Assembly (NCBI RefSeq): GCF_029589435.1
Contig: NZ_JARRAG010000002.1
Coordinates: forward strand, 4,898,001-4,962,000
Direction: 5' to 3'
From: Paludisphaera mucosa
GTDB lineage: Bacteria; Planctomycetota; Planctomycetia; Isosphaerales; Isosphaeraceae
DNA: 64,000 nucleotides
Below are positions 18,563 through 27,053 of the stretch, in pieces. The notes under the pieces are model-generated. The model made no database searches, had not been told where the DNA came from, and saw only the letters and a program-made list of their open reading frames with translations. Position 1 is the first letter of the stretch; the number at the start of each line of letters is the position of its first letter. Made by a program: the position numbers and the translations under genes.

Positions 18563-20071
18563 ATGCACGACCGCATCGCCTATCAAGGCATCACCTTCGA
18601 CGACGTCCTGCTCGAGCCGGGATACTCCGAATACCTCCCCCGCGAGGTCGACGTCCGCACCAACCTGACGACGCGGATCGCCCTCAACATCCCGGTCCTG
18701 TCGTCGCCCATGGACACGGTGACCGAGGCCGAGCTGGCGATCGCGCTGGCGCAGGAGGGGGGCCTGGGGGTCATCCACAAGAACATGTCGATCGAGCAGC
18801 AGACGCGCGAGGTCGACAAGGTGAAGCGGTCGGAGAACGGCATCATCGTCGACCCGATCACGCTGCCGCCCGACGCCACGGTCGGCGAGGCCCGCCAGAT
18901 CATGGGCGGGCACAACATCTCGGGCGTGCCGATCACGGTCAACGGCCGGCTCAAGGGGATTTTGACGCGTCGCGACCTGCGGTTCCTGGAGTCGAACGAC
19001 CTCCGCATCGAAGAGGTCATGACCAAGGAGAACCTCGTCACCGCCCCGGCCGACACCAGCCTGGTGGAGGCCGATCGGATTTTAACGAAGAATAAGGTCG
19101 AGAAACTGCTGCTGGTTGACGATGAGTATCGACTGAAGGGCCTCATCACGATCAAGGACATCGACAAGCTGCACCGCTACCCCAACGCCTGCAAGGACGC
19201 CCGCGGGCGGCTGAGGGCCGGGGCGGCGGTCGGGGTCCACGACTACGAGCGGATCGCCTCGCTCCTGGAGGCCGACGTCGACGTCCTGATCGTGGACTCG
19301 GCCCACGGGCACAGCAAGAACGTGGTGGAGACGGTGCGGAGGATCAAGCGCGAGTTCGAGATCCAGGTCGTGGCGGGGAACGTCGCCACCGCCGAGGGGG
19401 CGAAGGCCCTGGCCGACGCCGGGACCGACGCCGTCAAGGTGGGGATCGGCCCGGGCTCGATCTGCACGACGCGGGTGGTCTCGGGCGTGGGGGTCCCCCA
19501 GCTCACGGCGATCGCCGCGGCGGCCAAGGCCCTGGGCGGCTCGACGCCGATCATCGCCGACGGCGGGATCCGCTACTCGGGCGACATCACCAAGGCGATC
19601 GCCGCGGGCGCCCACTGCGTCATGATCGGCGGCCTGTTCGCCGGCCTGGCCGAGAGCCCCGGCGACACCATCATCTACCGCGGCCGGAGCTTCAAGACCT
19701 ACCGCGGCATGGGCTCGCTGGGCGCCATGGCCAAGGGCTCGCACGAGCGCTACCGCCAGGAGGCGGCCAAGCCGGCCGACGGGGCCAAGGCCGCCCCCCC
19801 CCAGAAGCTCGTCCCCGAGGGGGTCGAGGGCCGGGTGCCGTACAAGGGGCCGCTCTCCGATTACGTGTTCCAGCTGGTGGGGGGCCTGCGGGCCGGGATG
19901 GGATACTGCGGGACGAAGACGATCGACGACCTCCGCACCAAGAGCCGGTTCATCCAGGTGACCGCGGCCTCGGTGCAGGAGGGCCACCCGCACGACATCG
20001 CCATCACCCAGGAAGCCCCCAACTATTCGAGCTACAGCGGCGAATCCGAAGGGGGCCGGGTCTCGGCCTGA
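18563..20071 (+). CDS. guaB: Inosine-5'-monophosphate dehydrogenase
   Basis: 502 residues. The ATG at 18563 has GCGGAG at 18548-18553 and matches the usual N-terminus ([20 protein letters not shown]); the open frame further upstream is not IMPDH-like. The enzyme oxidises IMP to XMP with NAD+, the committed step of guanine nucleotide synthesis. The TIM barrel is interrupted by two CBS domains (~95-205; [20 protein letters not shown] and [20 protein letters not shown]). The active-site loop GPGSICTTR places the catalytic Cys at 301; [13 protein letters not shown] and the flap GMGSLGAM are intact. The region encoding the second CBS domain (about 19079-19140) is clearly AT-richer than the rest of the gene. 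Confidence 0.97.
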   Translation: MHDRIAYQGITFDDVLLEPGYSEYLPREVDVRTNLTTRIALNIPVLSSPMDTVTEAELAIALAQEGGLGVIHKNMSIEQQTREVDKVKRSENGIIVDPITLPPDATVGEARQIMGGHNISGVPITVNGRLKGILTRRDLRFLESNDLRIEEVMTKENLVTAPADTSLVEADRILTKNKVEKLLLVDDEYRLKGLITIKDIDKLHRYPNACKDARGRLRAGAAVGVHDYERIASLLEADVDVLIVDSAHGHSKNVVETVRRIKREFEIQVVAGNVATAEGAKALADAGTDAVKVGIGPGSICTTRVVSGVGVPQLTAIAAAAKALGGSTPIIADGGIRYSGDITKAIAAGAHCVMIGGLFAGLAESPGDTIIYRGRSFKTYRGMGSLGAMAKGSHERYRQEAAKPADGAKAAPPQKLVPEGVEGRVPYKGPLSDYVFQLVGGLRAGMGYCGTKTIDDLRTKSRFIQVTAASVQEGHPHDIAITQEAPNYSSYSGESEGGRVSA

Positions 20072-20393
20072 GGCCGCGAGCCTCCGGAAAAGCCGCCGCG
20101 GGCGTCGGGAAGGCGTCCGCCCACGTCGTCCGTTTGAGATCTCAAGGTTCGTCGCAGTCCAGGTCCGGTCTCGAGTGAATCGCGAGGCGTCGGGGACCGG
20201 AATCGATCCGGCCCGCGGCGCCGGTTCCCCCGAAGGGAATCGTGGGAAGCAGCATCGACGGTGTCCGATCCGGGCCGGCGCGCGGCAGACGCGCCGTCGG
20301 CCGGGGTCCGTTGACGAGCCGGCGCGTCGGGGCCGGGGGGCGACCCCCCGTCTCGGGTGCGCCGCGCGTTCCAGGAAAGCAAGGAGGCGTGGC
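20072..20393 (+). other. Intergenic region downstream of guaB
   Basis: 322 bp without a supported gene. It holds a perfect 12-bp palindrome TTGAGATCTCAA at 20134-20145, a candidate operator or protein-binding site, and the strong SD of the next gene at 20381-20387. An open frame crosses it but looks like Arg-rich translated GC-rich DNA. Confidence 0.45.
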
Positions 20394-22730
20394 TTGCGTC
20401 GCACAACCTCGGCATTGACCACGACGATCTTCGGGGCCGTGCTCTCGGCCTCGGCGGTCTCGGCTCAGCAGTCCCCGCCGCCGGCGGGCAACGCGTCCGG
20501 GGCCGGCCCCGGCGCGGCCGCGGACGCCGATTCCGGCTTCGGCATGGCCGCCGCGCGAGGCGCCCGGCACCTCCTGCGCAACGGCCTGGACTACATCGAT
20601 TACCAGGAGTTCGACCGGGCGCTGAAGTACCTCCGCGAGGCGGAGAAGCGCCAGGCCGAGCTCAACGAGCCCGAGCGCGTCAAGCTCAAGCAGGCCATCG
20701 AGCGGGCCCAGCGCGGCACCCGCGAGGCGATCGGCTCGGAGCGGCCGTACGCGCTCAGCCGGCGCTCGCTCCGCTCCGGCGGCTTCGCCCCGGCCGAGGC
20801 CGCCGAGCCCGTGATGGCGTCGGCTTCGAAGTCGAAGTCCAGGTCCAAGGGCCGCCCCGCCGCCTCCCGCGAGGGGGACGACCGGGCCGAGCCGATCCAG
20901 CTCGCCGGCGCCGAGGTCCCGGCGCCGAGCGGACGGACGCGGTCCCGCGTCGCGTCGGCCCCGGCGCCGCTGCCCGAGATCCCCCTGGGGCCCGAGGCCC
21001 CACGCCTGGCCTCCGCGGCGAAGCCGGAGGAGGCGGACGACGCGCCGCCGGCGATGCCGTCGGCGGCCCCGGCCGTGACCCGCATCGAGCCCGCCGCGCC
21101 CGGCCCTCAGCCGATCGCGACGACGAGCGCCCCGGCCGTTTCCGAGTCGCCGGCCCCCGCGCCCGAGGATCGGGCCGCCGCCCTCCAGGCCCAGGCCGAC
21201 CTCGCCTCGCCGTTCCCGACCCTCGACGCCGCGCCGAGCGTCGACCCGGCCGTCACCCGCTCCCGCAACGCCCGGCCCGCCGCCCCGGAACCGACGCCCG
21301 AACCCGCCGCGGCCCCGGCCCCGGCCGACGAGCCCGCTCCGGCCCCTGCGTCCGCCCCGGCCCCGATCGAGGAGCCCGCCGCGGCCCCGGCGCCCATCCA
21401 ACTGGAACGGCCCGAGGACGTGCCGGCCCAGAAGCCGCCCGAGGCCGTCCCGATGGCCCCCGCGCCTCGCGGAAGCGCCACGGTCCTGCCCGCCCTGGAG
21501 CCCGAGCCCGCGTCGGCGCCGGCGCCGGCTCCCGCCGCCGTGCCGGTCCCGACGCCCGAGCCCGAGGCCCCGGCGCTGAAGACCGAAGCGCCGGCCATGC
21601 CGACGCCCGCGGCCCAGCCCGCCGCCCCGGCCGCCGAGCCGGTCGCCCCCGCGGCCGAGCCTGAACTCCCGGCGGGCCGGCTCGACGACCCGGCGCTGGA
21701 CCTCCCGGCGCTGCCGGCCGACCTTCGCGACCGCGACGACGCCGCGGCGATCGCGCCGCCGCCGGCCGAGGCCGCCGACGACCTGCCGCCGCTCCCCGGC
21801 GACGCCCCCAGCGCCGCGTCCGTCCCCGAAGCCATGCCTGAGCCGGCCGCCGCGCCGACGCGGCCCGCCGACGTCGAGGCCCAGGCCCCGCCGGCCGCCG
21901 CGCCGACCCCGCCGCCGGCCGCCGAGCCCGTCCCGACCCAGGAGCCCACCCCGGCCGCCGCGGTCGAGGAGAGCCTGCCCGCCCCGGCGTCCGAGCCGGC
22001 CGCCGCCCCCGAGCCGGCCGCCGCGCCGACCCCCGTCCCCGACTTCGCGCCGGCCCCGGCGGCCTCGTCGTCGGGCTCGGGGTTCGTCCCCAGCCGCGGC
22101 GCCCCCCGCTCGACCCTCTCCCCCGAGCTGGAACGCCGGGTCGAGGAGGTCGCCCGCAAGCAGGAGGACGAGGCCCGGATCGCCCGCCAGGCCGCGTCGC
22201 CGGCCGGGCCCGACCGCGACCCCGACGCCGCCCGCGACCTGTCGTCCGACACCCGGACCCAGACCCAGATCGACATCAGCCGCGCCCCCAGCCCGGCCGA
22301 GGCCCGGCCCATCAGCGCCGTGCCCGTCCCCGAGGACTGGGTCCCGCTCGGCGCCCGGACCTGGAGCCCCCAGCGCAAGTACTGGTCCGCCGCGGCGACC
22401 TGCCACCTGCCGCTGTACTTCCAGGACCCCATGCTGGAACGCTACGGCCACAGCGTCGAGAACTACCTCGGCCCCCACGGCCGGTTCCTCGCCTACCCGG
22501 TCGACAACCACAAGCAGAGCACGCAGCGGAACCAGATCGCCCAGCCGTTCGCGTCGGCCGGCATGTTCGCCTTCCAGATCCTCACGCTGCCCTACGCCCT
22601 GATCGTCGATCCCCCGTGGGAGGCCCAGTACGACCTGGGCTACTGGCGGCCCGGCGACAAGATCCCGACCGACATGTACTACCTCCCGCTCCACGGCACC
22701 GGACCGCCGCTCAAGGGCATGAGGTACTGA
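20394..22730 (+). CDS. Secreted Pro/Ala-rich protein with conserved-looking C-terminal domain
   Basis: 778 residues from a TTG start chosen because AAGGAGG (20381-20387) lies 6 nt upstream and a signal peptide follows (SALTTTIFGAVLSASAVSA-QQ). Residues ~40-125 are helical with a TPR-like pair (HLLRNGLDYIDYQEFDRALK). Residues ~130-610 are a long disordered Pro/Ala/Glu-rich linker, likely spanning the cell envelope. The last ~135 residues are a compact domain rich in aromatics (PEDWVPLGARTW, CHLPLYFQDPMLERYGHS, LTLPYALIVDPPWEAQYDLG). Similar YFQDP...ERYGH and LPY...DPP motifs occur, to my recollection, in other planctomycete envelope proteins. Function unknown; a structural or anchoring role is plausible. 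Confidence 0.85.
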   Translation: MRRTTSALTTTIFGAVLSASAVSAQQSPPPAGNASGAGPGAAADADSGFGMAAARGARHLLRNGLDYIDYQEFDRALKYLREAEKRQAELNEPERVKLKQAIERAQRGTREAIGSERPYALSRRSLRSGGFAPAEAAEPVMASASKSKSRSKGRPAASREGDDRAEPIQLAGAEVPAPSGRTRSRVASAPAPLPEIPLGPEAPRLASAAKPEEADDAPPAMPSAAPAVTRIEPAAPGPQPIATTSAPAVSESPAPAPEDRAAALQAQADLASPFPTLDAAPSVDPAVTRSRNARPAAPEPTPEPAAAPAPADEPAPAPASAPAPIEEPAAAPAPIQLERPEDVPAQKPPEAVPMAPAPRGSATVLPALEPEPASAPAPAPAAVPVPTPEPEAPALKTEAPAMPTPAAQPAAPAAEPVAPAAEPELPAGRLDDPALDLPALPADLRDRDDAAAIAPPPAEAADDLPPLPGDAPSAASVPEAMPEPAAAPTRPADVEAQAPPAAAPTPPPAAEPVPTQEPTPAAAVEESLPAPASEPAAAPEPAAAPTPVPDFAPAPAASSSGSGFVPSRGAPRSTLSPELERRVEEVARKQEDEARIARQAASPAGPDRDPDAARDLSSDTRTQTQIDISRAPSPAEARPISAVPVPEDWVPLGARTWSPQRKYWSAAATCHLPLYFQDPMLERYGHSVENYLGPHGRFLAYPVDNHKQSTQRNQIAQPFASAGMFAFQILTLPYALIVDPPWEAQYDLGYWRPGDKIPTDMYYLPLHGTGPPLKGMRY

Positions 22731-22770
22731 GCCGACCCCGGGAGTCGACCCGGGCTGGAGACGGAACGCA

Positions 22771-22805
22771 GGCCCCCGAGAGTCCCCAGGCTCTCGGGGG
22801 CCTTT
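22771..22805 (+). terminator. Intrinsic terminator after the Pro/Ala-rich protein gene
   Basis: Perfect 12-bp stem (GGCCCCCGAGAG at 22771-22782 with CTCTCGGGGGCC at 22791-22802), 8-nt loop, followed by TTT. It lies 40 bp after the stop codon at 22730. Confidence 0.8.
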
Positions 22806-22983
22806 CGCGTTCGAAACCGCGGCCGGAAAGGGCCCACATTTGGCCGTGGGAACATGGGCTCATCATCTCGATTGTGAATTCCTGATAAAGCTTCAGGAAC
22901 GTCCGTTGTCGACGGTGGCGTCATCCCGTACCCTTTCCATTGAGGCGATGCGCAGCGCGGCTTTCAGCGGGGGGACGGTGAGG

Positions 22984-23712
22984 ATGTACGACGATCCGAA
23001 GGTGGCCGCCGCACCCTCGCCGTGGACCTGGGACGAGCCCCGGACGTCGGTCGGGCGGCACTTCCTGCGCGACCTCGAAGGGCTGTGGGCCGACGTGCTG
23101 CGGCTGGCGGCGGTCGTCGAGGAGGACCTGGAGCGGAGCATCCGGGCGCTCTGCGACGGCTCGGTCGGCCTGGCCGCCGAGATCCGCAGCCACAAGCCGG
23201 ACGTCGACCTCTGGGAGGTGACCCTGGAGCGCGAGTGCGTGCGCGTCCTGGCGCTGCACCAGCCGGTGGCCTCCGACCTGCGGCGGGTGGCGGCCGTGCT
23301 CAAGATCAACGGCGACCTGGAACGCCTCGCCGACCTCGCCCGCCACATCGCCAAGCGGGTGGGCAAGCTCGCCGCCGATCCCCGCGCCTTCCCGGTCCCC
23401 CAGCCCCTGGAGAACCTGGCGACCGCGGCCCTCGGCCAGGTCCGCCGCGGCCTCGACGCCCTGACCCGCGCCGACGTCGTCCTCGCCCAGCAGGTCATCG
23501 CCGCCGACCGGGGCGTCGACCACGCCTATCGCTCGGTGGTCGCCAGCCTGAAGCGCGACATCGTCGCCGACCCGGCCCGCGCCGACGCCTGGCTCCGGTT
23601 CGTCAGCACGGCGCGGAACCTCGAACGGATCGCCGACCACGCCGCGCGGATCGCCGAGGTCGTCCTCTACCTCAAGGAAGGGGCGGCCCCGGCCCCGGAC
23701 CGTCGGCCCTGA
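22984..23712 (+). CDS. phoU: PhoU-like phosphate signalling protein
   Basis: 242 residues from the ATG at 22984; an in-frame ATG at 22948 is an alternative. The two PhoU repeats are visible as three-helix bundles: first with CVRVLALHQPVASDLRRVAAVLKI and NGDLERLADLARHIAK, second with RADAWLRFVSTARNLERIADHAARIAE. The E/DxxxD metal-binding positions are in the ERLAD and ERIAD motifs. PhoU proteins damp phosphate uptake and the PhoR/PhoB response. No pst or phoR/phoB genes adjoin it, although a PiT-type transporter lies about 15 kb away. The 3' end overlaps the convergent GNAT gene by 41 bp. Confidence 0.88.
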   Translation: MYDDPKVAAAPSPWTWDEPRTSVGRHFLRDLEGLWADVLRLAAVVEEDLERSIRALCDGSVGLAAEIRSHKPDVDLWEVTLERECVRVLALHQPVASDLRRVAAVLKINGDLERLADLARHIAKRVGKLAADPRAFPVPQPLENLATAALGQVRRGLDALTRADVVLAQQVIAADRGVDHAYRSVVASLKRDIVADPARADAWLRFVSTARNLERIADHAARIAEVVLYLKEGAAPAPDRRP

Positions 23713-24667
23713 GCCCGCCTCGCGAGAGCACCGCGAGATGTACGGCGCGGCGGTCGAAGGGGACGAAGCCGGTCGCGCGGTAGAGCCGGACGGCCGGATC
23801 GTTCCGCGCGTCGACCGCCAGCTCGATCGCCTCGGCGTGCGGCCGGGCCGCCTCCAGGGCGTGCGCGACCGCCTGGGCGCCGAAGCCGCGCCCCCGCGCC
23901 CGGGGCCTCAGGCCGAGGTACACGACCTCCCAGGCGTCGCGGTCGGGCGAGGCCGCCAGCAGCAGCACGGCGACGGCCTCGGGGTCGTCGGGCGCGAACC
24001 CCAGCCGCCAGCGGTCGGGGTGGTGGCCGGCCGCCCCGCGGTGGCCCTCCAGCACCTCGTCGATCGACCGCGCGCCCTCGATCTCGGGCATGTCGAGGCT
24101 GCCGGCGTAGGTGGCCTCCAGCGCGTCCCGCAGCGCGGGCTCGCCGACCTCGTCCAGCCCCCGCCAGGCGAGCCGGGCCGCCGCCGGCCGGCGGGGGGCC
24201 GCCAGGGGCGTGGCCGTCTCGCGCCGCAGGTAGACCAGCTCCGTCACCCGGGGCATGCCCCCCCGCGCCAGGTCCGGCCCGCCTCGAGGGTCGGCCGATT
24301 CGTCGAGGACGGCCTGGGCGATCGCGACGCCGTCCCCGCGCAGGGCGTCGAGCGCGCCCCGGACCAGGGCGGCGGCGACCTCGGGCCGGTTCCAGACCGC
24401 CGTCGTCTGCGGCGCCCAGACCGCCGCCGCCCGCCCCGGCAAGACCTGGGTCAGCAGGGCCCCCACGAGCCGCGGCGACGACCCCCAGCCGGCCTTGCGG
24501 GCGATCCAGAGCCCCGAGAGGTCCACCCGCCCCGTCCGGTCGTCCTCCAGCGCCTGGGCGACCAGCGCCGAGCGGACCCGCCGCTCCAGGCCCTGATACA
24601 ACACCTCGAGCGCCGGCCCGCGGTCCCCCGCCGGGCATCGCAGAATCTGCAGGTTCGACGCGGCCAT
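23672..24667 (-). CDS. GNAT acetyltransferase, apparently two-domain
   Basis: 331 residues from ATG 24667; a GTG five codons earlier (24682) is less likely. The C-terminal half is a clear GNAT: YLGLRPRARGRGFGAQAV is the acetyl-CoA loop and ARNDPAVRLYRATGFVPF the usual last motif. The N-terminal ~150 residues (VDLSGLWIARKAGWGSS, GMPRVTELVYLRRE) look like a degenerate first GNAT domain, an arrangement known from mycothiol-synthase-like proteins. The substrate is not predictable. It converges on phoU with a 41-bp overlap of coding ends. Confidence 0.82.
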   Translation of the reverse strand: MAASNLQILRCPAGDRGPALEVLYQGLERRVRSALVAQALEDDRTGRVDLSGLWIARKAGWGSSPRLVGALLTQVLPGRAAAVWAPQTTAVWNRPEVAAALVRGALDALRGDGVAIAQAVLDESADPRGGPDLARGGMPRVTELVYLRRETATPLAAPRRPAAARLAWRGLDEVGEPALRDALEATYAGSLDMPEIEGARSIDEVLEGHRGAAGHHPDRWRLGFAPDDPEAVAVLLLAASPDRDAWEVVYLGLRPRARGRGFGAQAVAHALEAARPHAEAIELAVDARNDPAVRLYRATGFVPFDRRAVHLAVLSRGGLRADGPGPGPPLP

Positions 24668-24910
24668 CGACGCCCCCCGCACCCACCGCGACGGCGCCGG
24701 ACGACGGCGCCCCCAGCGCGGGCTCCTTCATTCTACCCCCCCCGGGCCGCGCCGCCGCCGTCGGCCGCGAAAGGCCGGGTCCACGACCGTTGCCGCAAGG
24801 CCCAACGATGATATCATGATGGTTGTCGTGCGCCCGACGAAGCGACCGAGCCCAGGCCGATCTTCCCTGTCGGATCACCTCGATCGCGCGACACGCCGAG
24901 GACATGCATC

Positions 24911-27010
24911 ATGACGACGCTGGTGCGTTTGCGGACCGTGACCGAAGGGCGAGGGGGGGGCCGGGCGTCCGCGCGCCGGCGGCGACGCGTCCTCACGCTG
25001 GAACGGCTGGAAGCCCGGGAGGTCCTGAACGCATCGATCGCCATCGACGCCGACGGCGGGCTCACGTATCGCACGGAGGAAGATGGGGCCCACGATCGGG
25101 TCCGGATCTCGGTCGCGGGCGACGTCTACACGTTCGCGTCCGACCAGGTCATCGAGCTGGTCGAGAACGCGGCGGGGCTGGAGGTCGACGACGGGACGTT
25201 CACGGTCTCGGTGAAGGGGATCAGCCGCCTGGCGATCGACGCCCGCGACTCCACGGGCCGGGTCCTGCTGGCGTCCACGAACGTCCCGACGTCGATCCAC
25301 GCCCTCCTGGCGATGACGGACGTGCAGCTCGGGGACGGGGCGAGCCCCGAGGGCCTCACCGCGCTGACCGCGCCCATCACTTACACGTCCGACACGGACA
25401 TCGGCCGCATCGGCCTCGTCGACAGCGGGTCGACCCGCGCCGCGGACTACGTCGTGGCGAGCGATTCGATCGCCGCGACGGGCGGATTCGGCGGCCTGAC
25501 GTTTTCCAGGGTCTTCATGCTGACCGTCGAGGGGGCGAGCACCGAGGCCGGGGGGACGTCGAACTATTACGTCCCTTACGTCCCCGGGATGAGCACGGTC
25601 GACGTCCACTCCCACGGCCAGGCCGGCAGCCGCAGCGTCTTCACGGTCGACCCGGAGACCTCGTCGGACACCGGGGGAGTCGGCCTCATCGGCAGCAAGG
25701 GGACCGACGAGATCCTGGTCGGGCGCACCCCGTCGCGAATGCTCATCGCCAGCGGCGGCGGGCATTCGACCGTGACCCTGTCGGACCACGGCTCGACGGC
25801 CGGGATCCGCCACCCGATCCTCTTCCGCGAGCTCGGCGGCGGGACCATGGACCTCGTCGTGGACGACTCGGCGGGCGACGTCCCGCGGGATGCGACCTTC
25901 CGCGTCGCGACGAACGGCCTATGGGCCGACAGCCTGGCCCTGGAAGGTTTCGGCGGCGAGGGCGCCGTCCTCTTTTTCTGGATCGGGGCGGGGATCGACT
26001 ACCGGGCGCCCCGCGGCCTGGACAATTCGCTGACGGTCGGCGGCGAACGCGGCGGGTTGGCGACCAACTCCCTGGTCTATGACGGCGGGTCGTACGAGGG
26101 GTCCGGCTCGTCGAGCCGGCTCACGCTCGTCGGCGCCCCGTCCTCGACCCTCATCTACGACCGCGAGGTCCACGCGACCGCGGGCCCGGACGCCGGCGAG
26201 ATGACCTATGAATACACCCCGACGTGGACCCAACTGCCGACGGTCGTTCAGCGGGTCGCCTACCGCGGCGTCGCGGGGGGCGGCGTCGTCGACCTGATCC
26301 CCGCGGTCGACTACGTCCTCGCCTACCGGGGCGGGCCCGACCCGGGCGTGGCGATCTCGGCCGGGGCGTCGCCCGGGACGCTGACGATCGCCTCGCGGTC
26401 CACGCCGCCGGCGTTCGCCGCGACGACCGTCGCGAACAAGACGAACGTCACGGTCGACACGAACGGGACGCAGGACGACCACGCGACCCTCGTCGACTAC
26501 GCGGCCGGCGACCCCGTCCTCGGCCTGGCGTCGCTGACGATCGTCACCAGCCCGAACGACGCGGTGGCGACGACGGCGACCCCCCCCGGGGCCGCTTTCG
26601 CCGTCGAGACCACGGCGGATCCCCGGCCCGTCGTCGTGGCCCCGCCGCCGGAGTCGACGACGGTCGAGCCGCCCCCCGCCGAGCCCGTGGCCGTCGAGCC
26701 CGCGCCGCCCGCCTCGCCGCCGGCCGTCCCCGCGCCGATCGTCGAGACGCCGCCGGCCGCGCCGGTCGTCGTGGAGCCGACGGCCCCCGCCCCCGCGGCC
26801 GACTCGCCGGCCCCTGCACAAAACGTCGGCCTCGGTCTCGCGACGCGGTTCGGGACGAGGCTCCGCACGAGCGACGCCGGGCGCGCGTCGACCCCGGGCG
26901 ACTCGCCCGCCCTGCGCTTCCGCACCGCGAGGCTCGCCCAGCTCGCCGCCCTCCGCCTGCGCCGGGCCGAGCGGATCTCGGCCGCCCGGGCGTGGCTGCA
27001 CCACGCCTGA
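24911..27010 (+). CDS. Large secreted/surface protein with planctomycete-type leader
   Basis: 699 residues. The basic N-terminus followed by VLTLERLEAREVLNASI resembles the LEPR-like (LExLExR...L) leader of planctomycete and other extracellular proteins. Residues ~40-530 are beta-rich with many Gly/Ser/Thr/Asp (ISVAGDVYTFASDQV, GLSLTIV-like strands), resembling repetitive surface or filamentous proteins, with no recognisable enzyme domain. Residues ~555-640 are a Pro/Val/Glu linker and the last ~55 are basic and helical (LAQLAALRLRRAERISAARA). An AT-richer patch with the palindrome ATGATATCAT (24808-24817) lies in the upstream region. Function unknown; surface or matrix role inferred. Confidence 0.82.
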   Translation: MTTLVRLRTVTEGRGGGRASARRRRRVLTLERLEAREVLNASIAIDADGGLTYRTEEDGAHDRVRISVAGDVYTFASDQVIELVENAAGLEVDDGTFTVSVKGISRLAIDARDSTGRVLLASTNVPTSIHALLAMTDVQLGDGASPEGLTALTAPITYTSDTDIGRIGLVDSGSTRAADYVVASDSIAATGGFGGLTFSRVFMLTVEGASTEAGGTSNYYVPYVPGMSTVDVHSHGQAGSRSVFTVDPETSSDTGGVGLIGSKGTDEILVGRTPSRMLIASGGGHSTVTLSDHGSTAGIRHPILFRELGGGTMDLVVDDSAGDVPRDATFRVATNGLWADSLALEGFGGEGAVLFFWIGAGIDYRAPRGLDNSLTVGGERGGLATNSLVYDGGSYEGSGSSSRLTLVGAPSSTLIYDREVHATAGPDAGEMTYEYTPTWTQLPTVVQRVAYRGVAGGGVVDLIPAVDYVLAYRGGPDPGVAISAGASPGTLTIASRSTPPAFAATTVANKTNVTVDTNGTQDDHATLVDYAAGDPVLGLASLTIVTSPNDAVATTATPPGAAFAVETTADPRPVVVAPPPESTTVEPPPAEPVAVEPAPPASPPAVPAPIVETPPAAPVVVEPTAPAPAADSPAPAQNVGLGLATRFGTRLRTSDAGRASTPGDSPALRFRTARLAQLAALRLRRAERISAARAWLHHA

Positions 27011-27053
27011 ACGAGCCAAGCCCTCGATTCGGCTTCCGGTCACGGCGGCGGGG

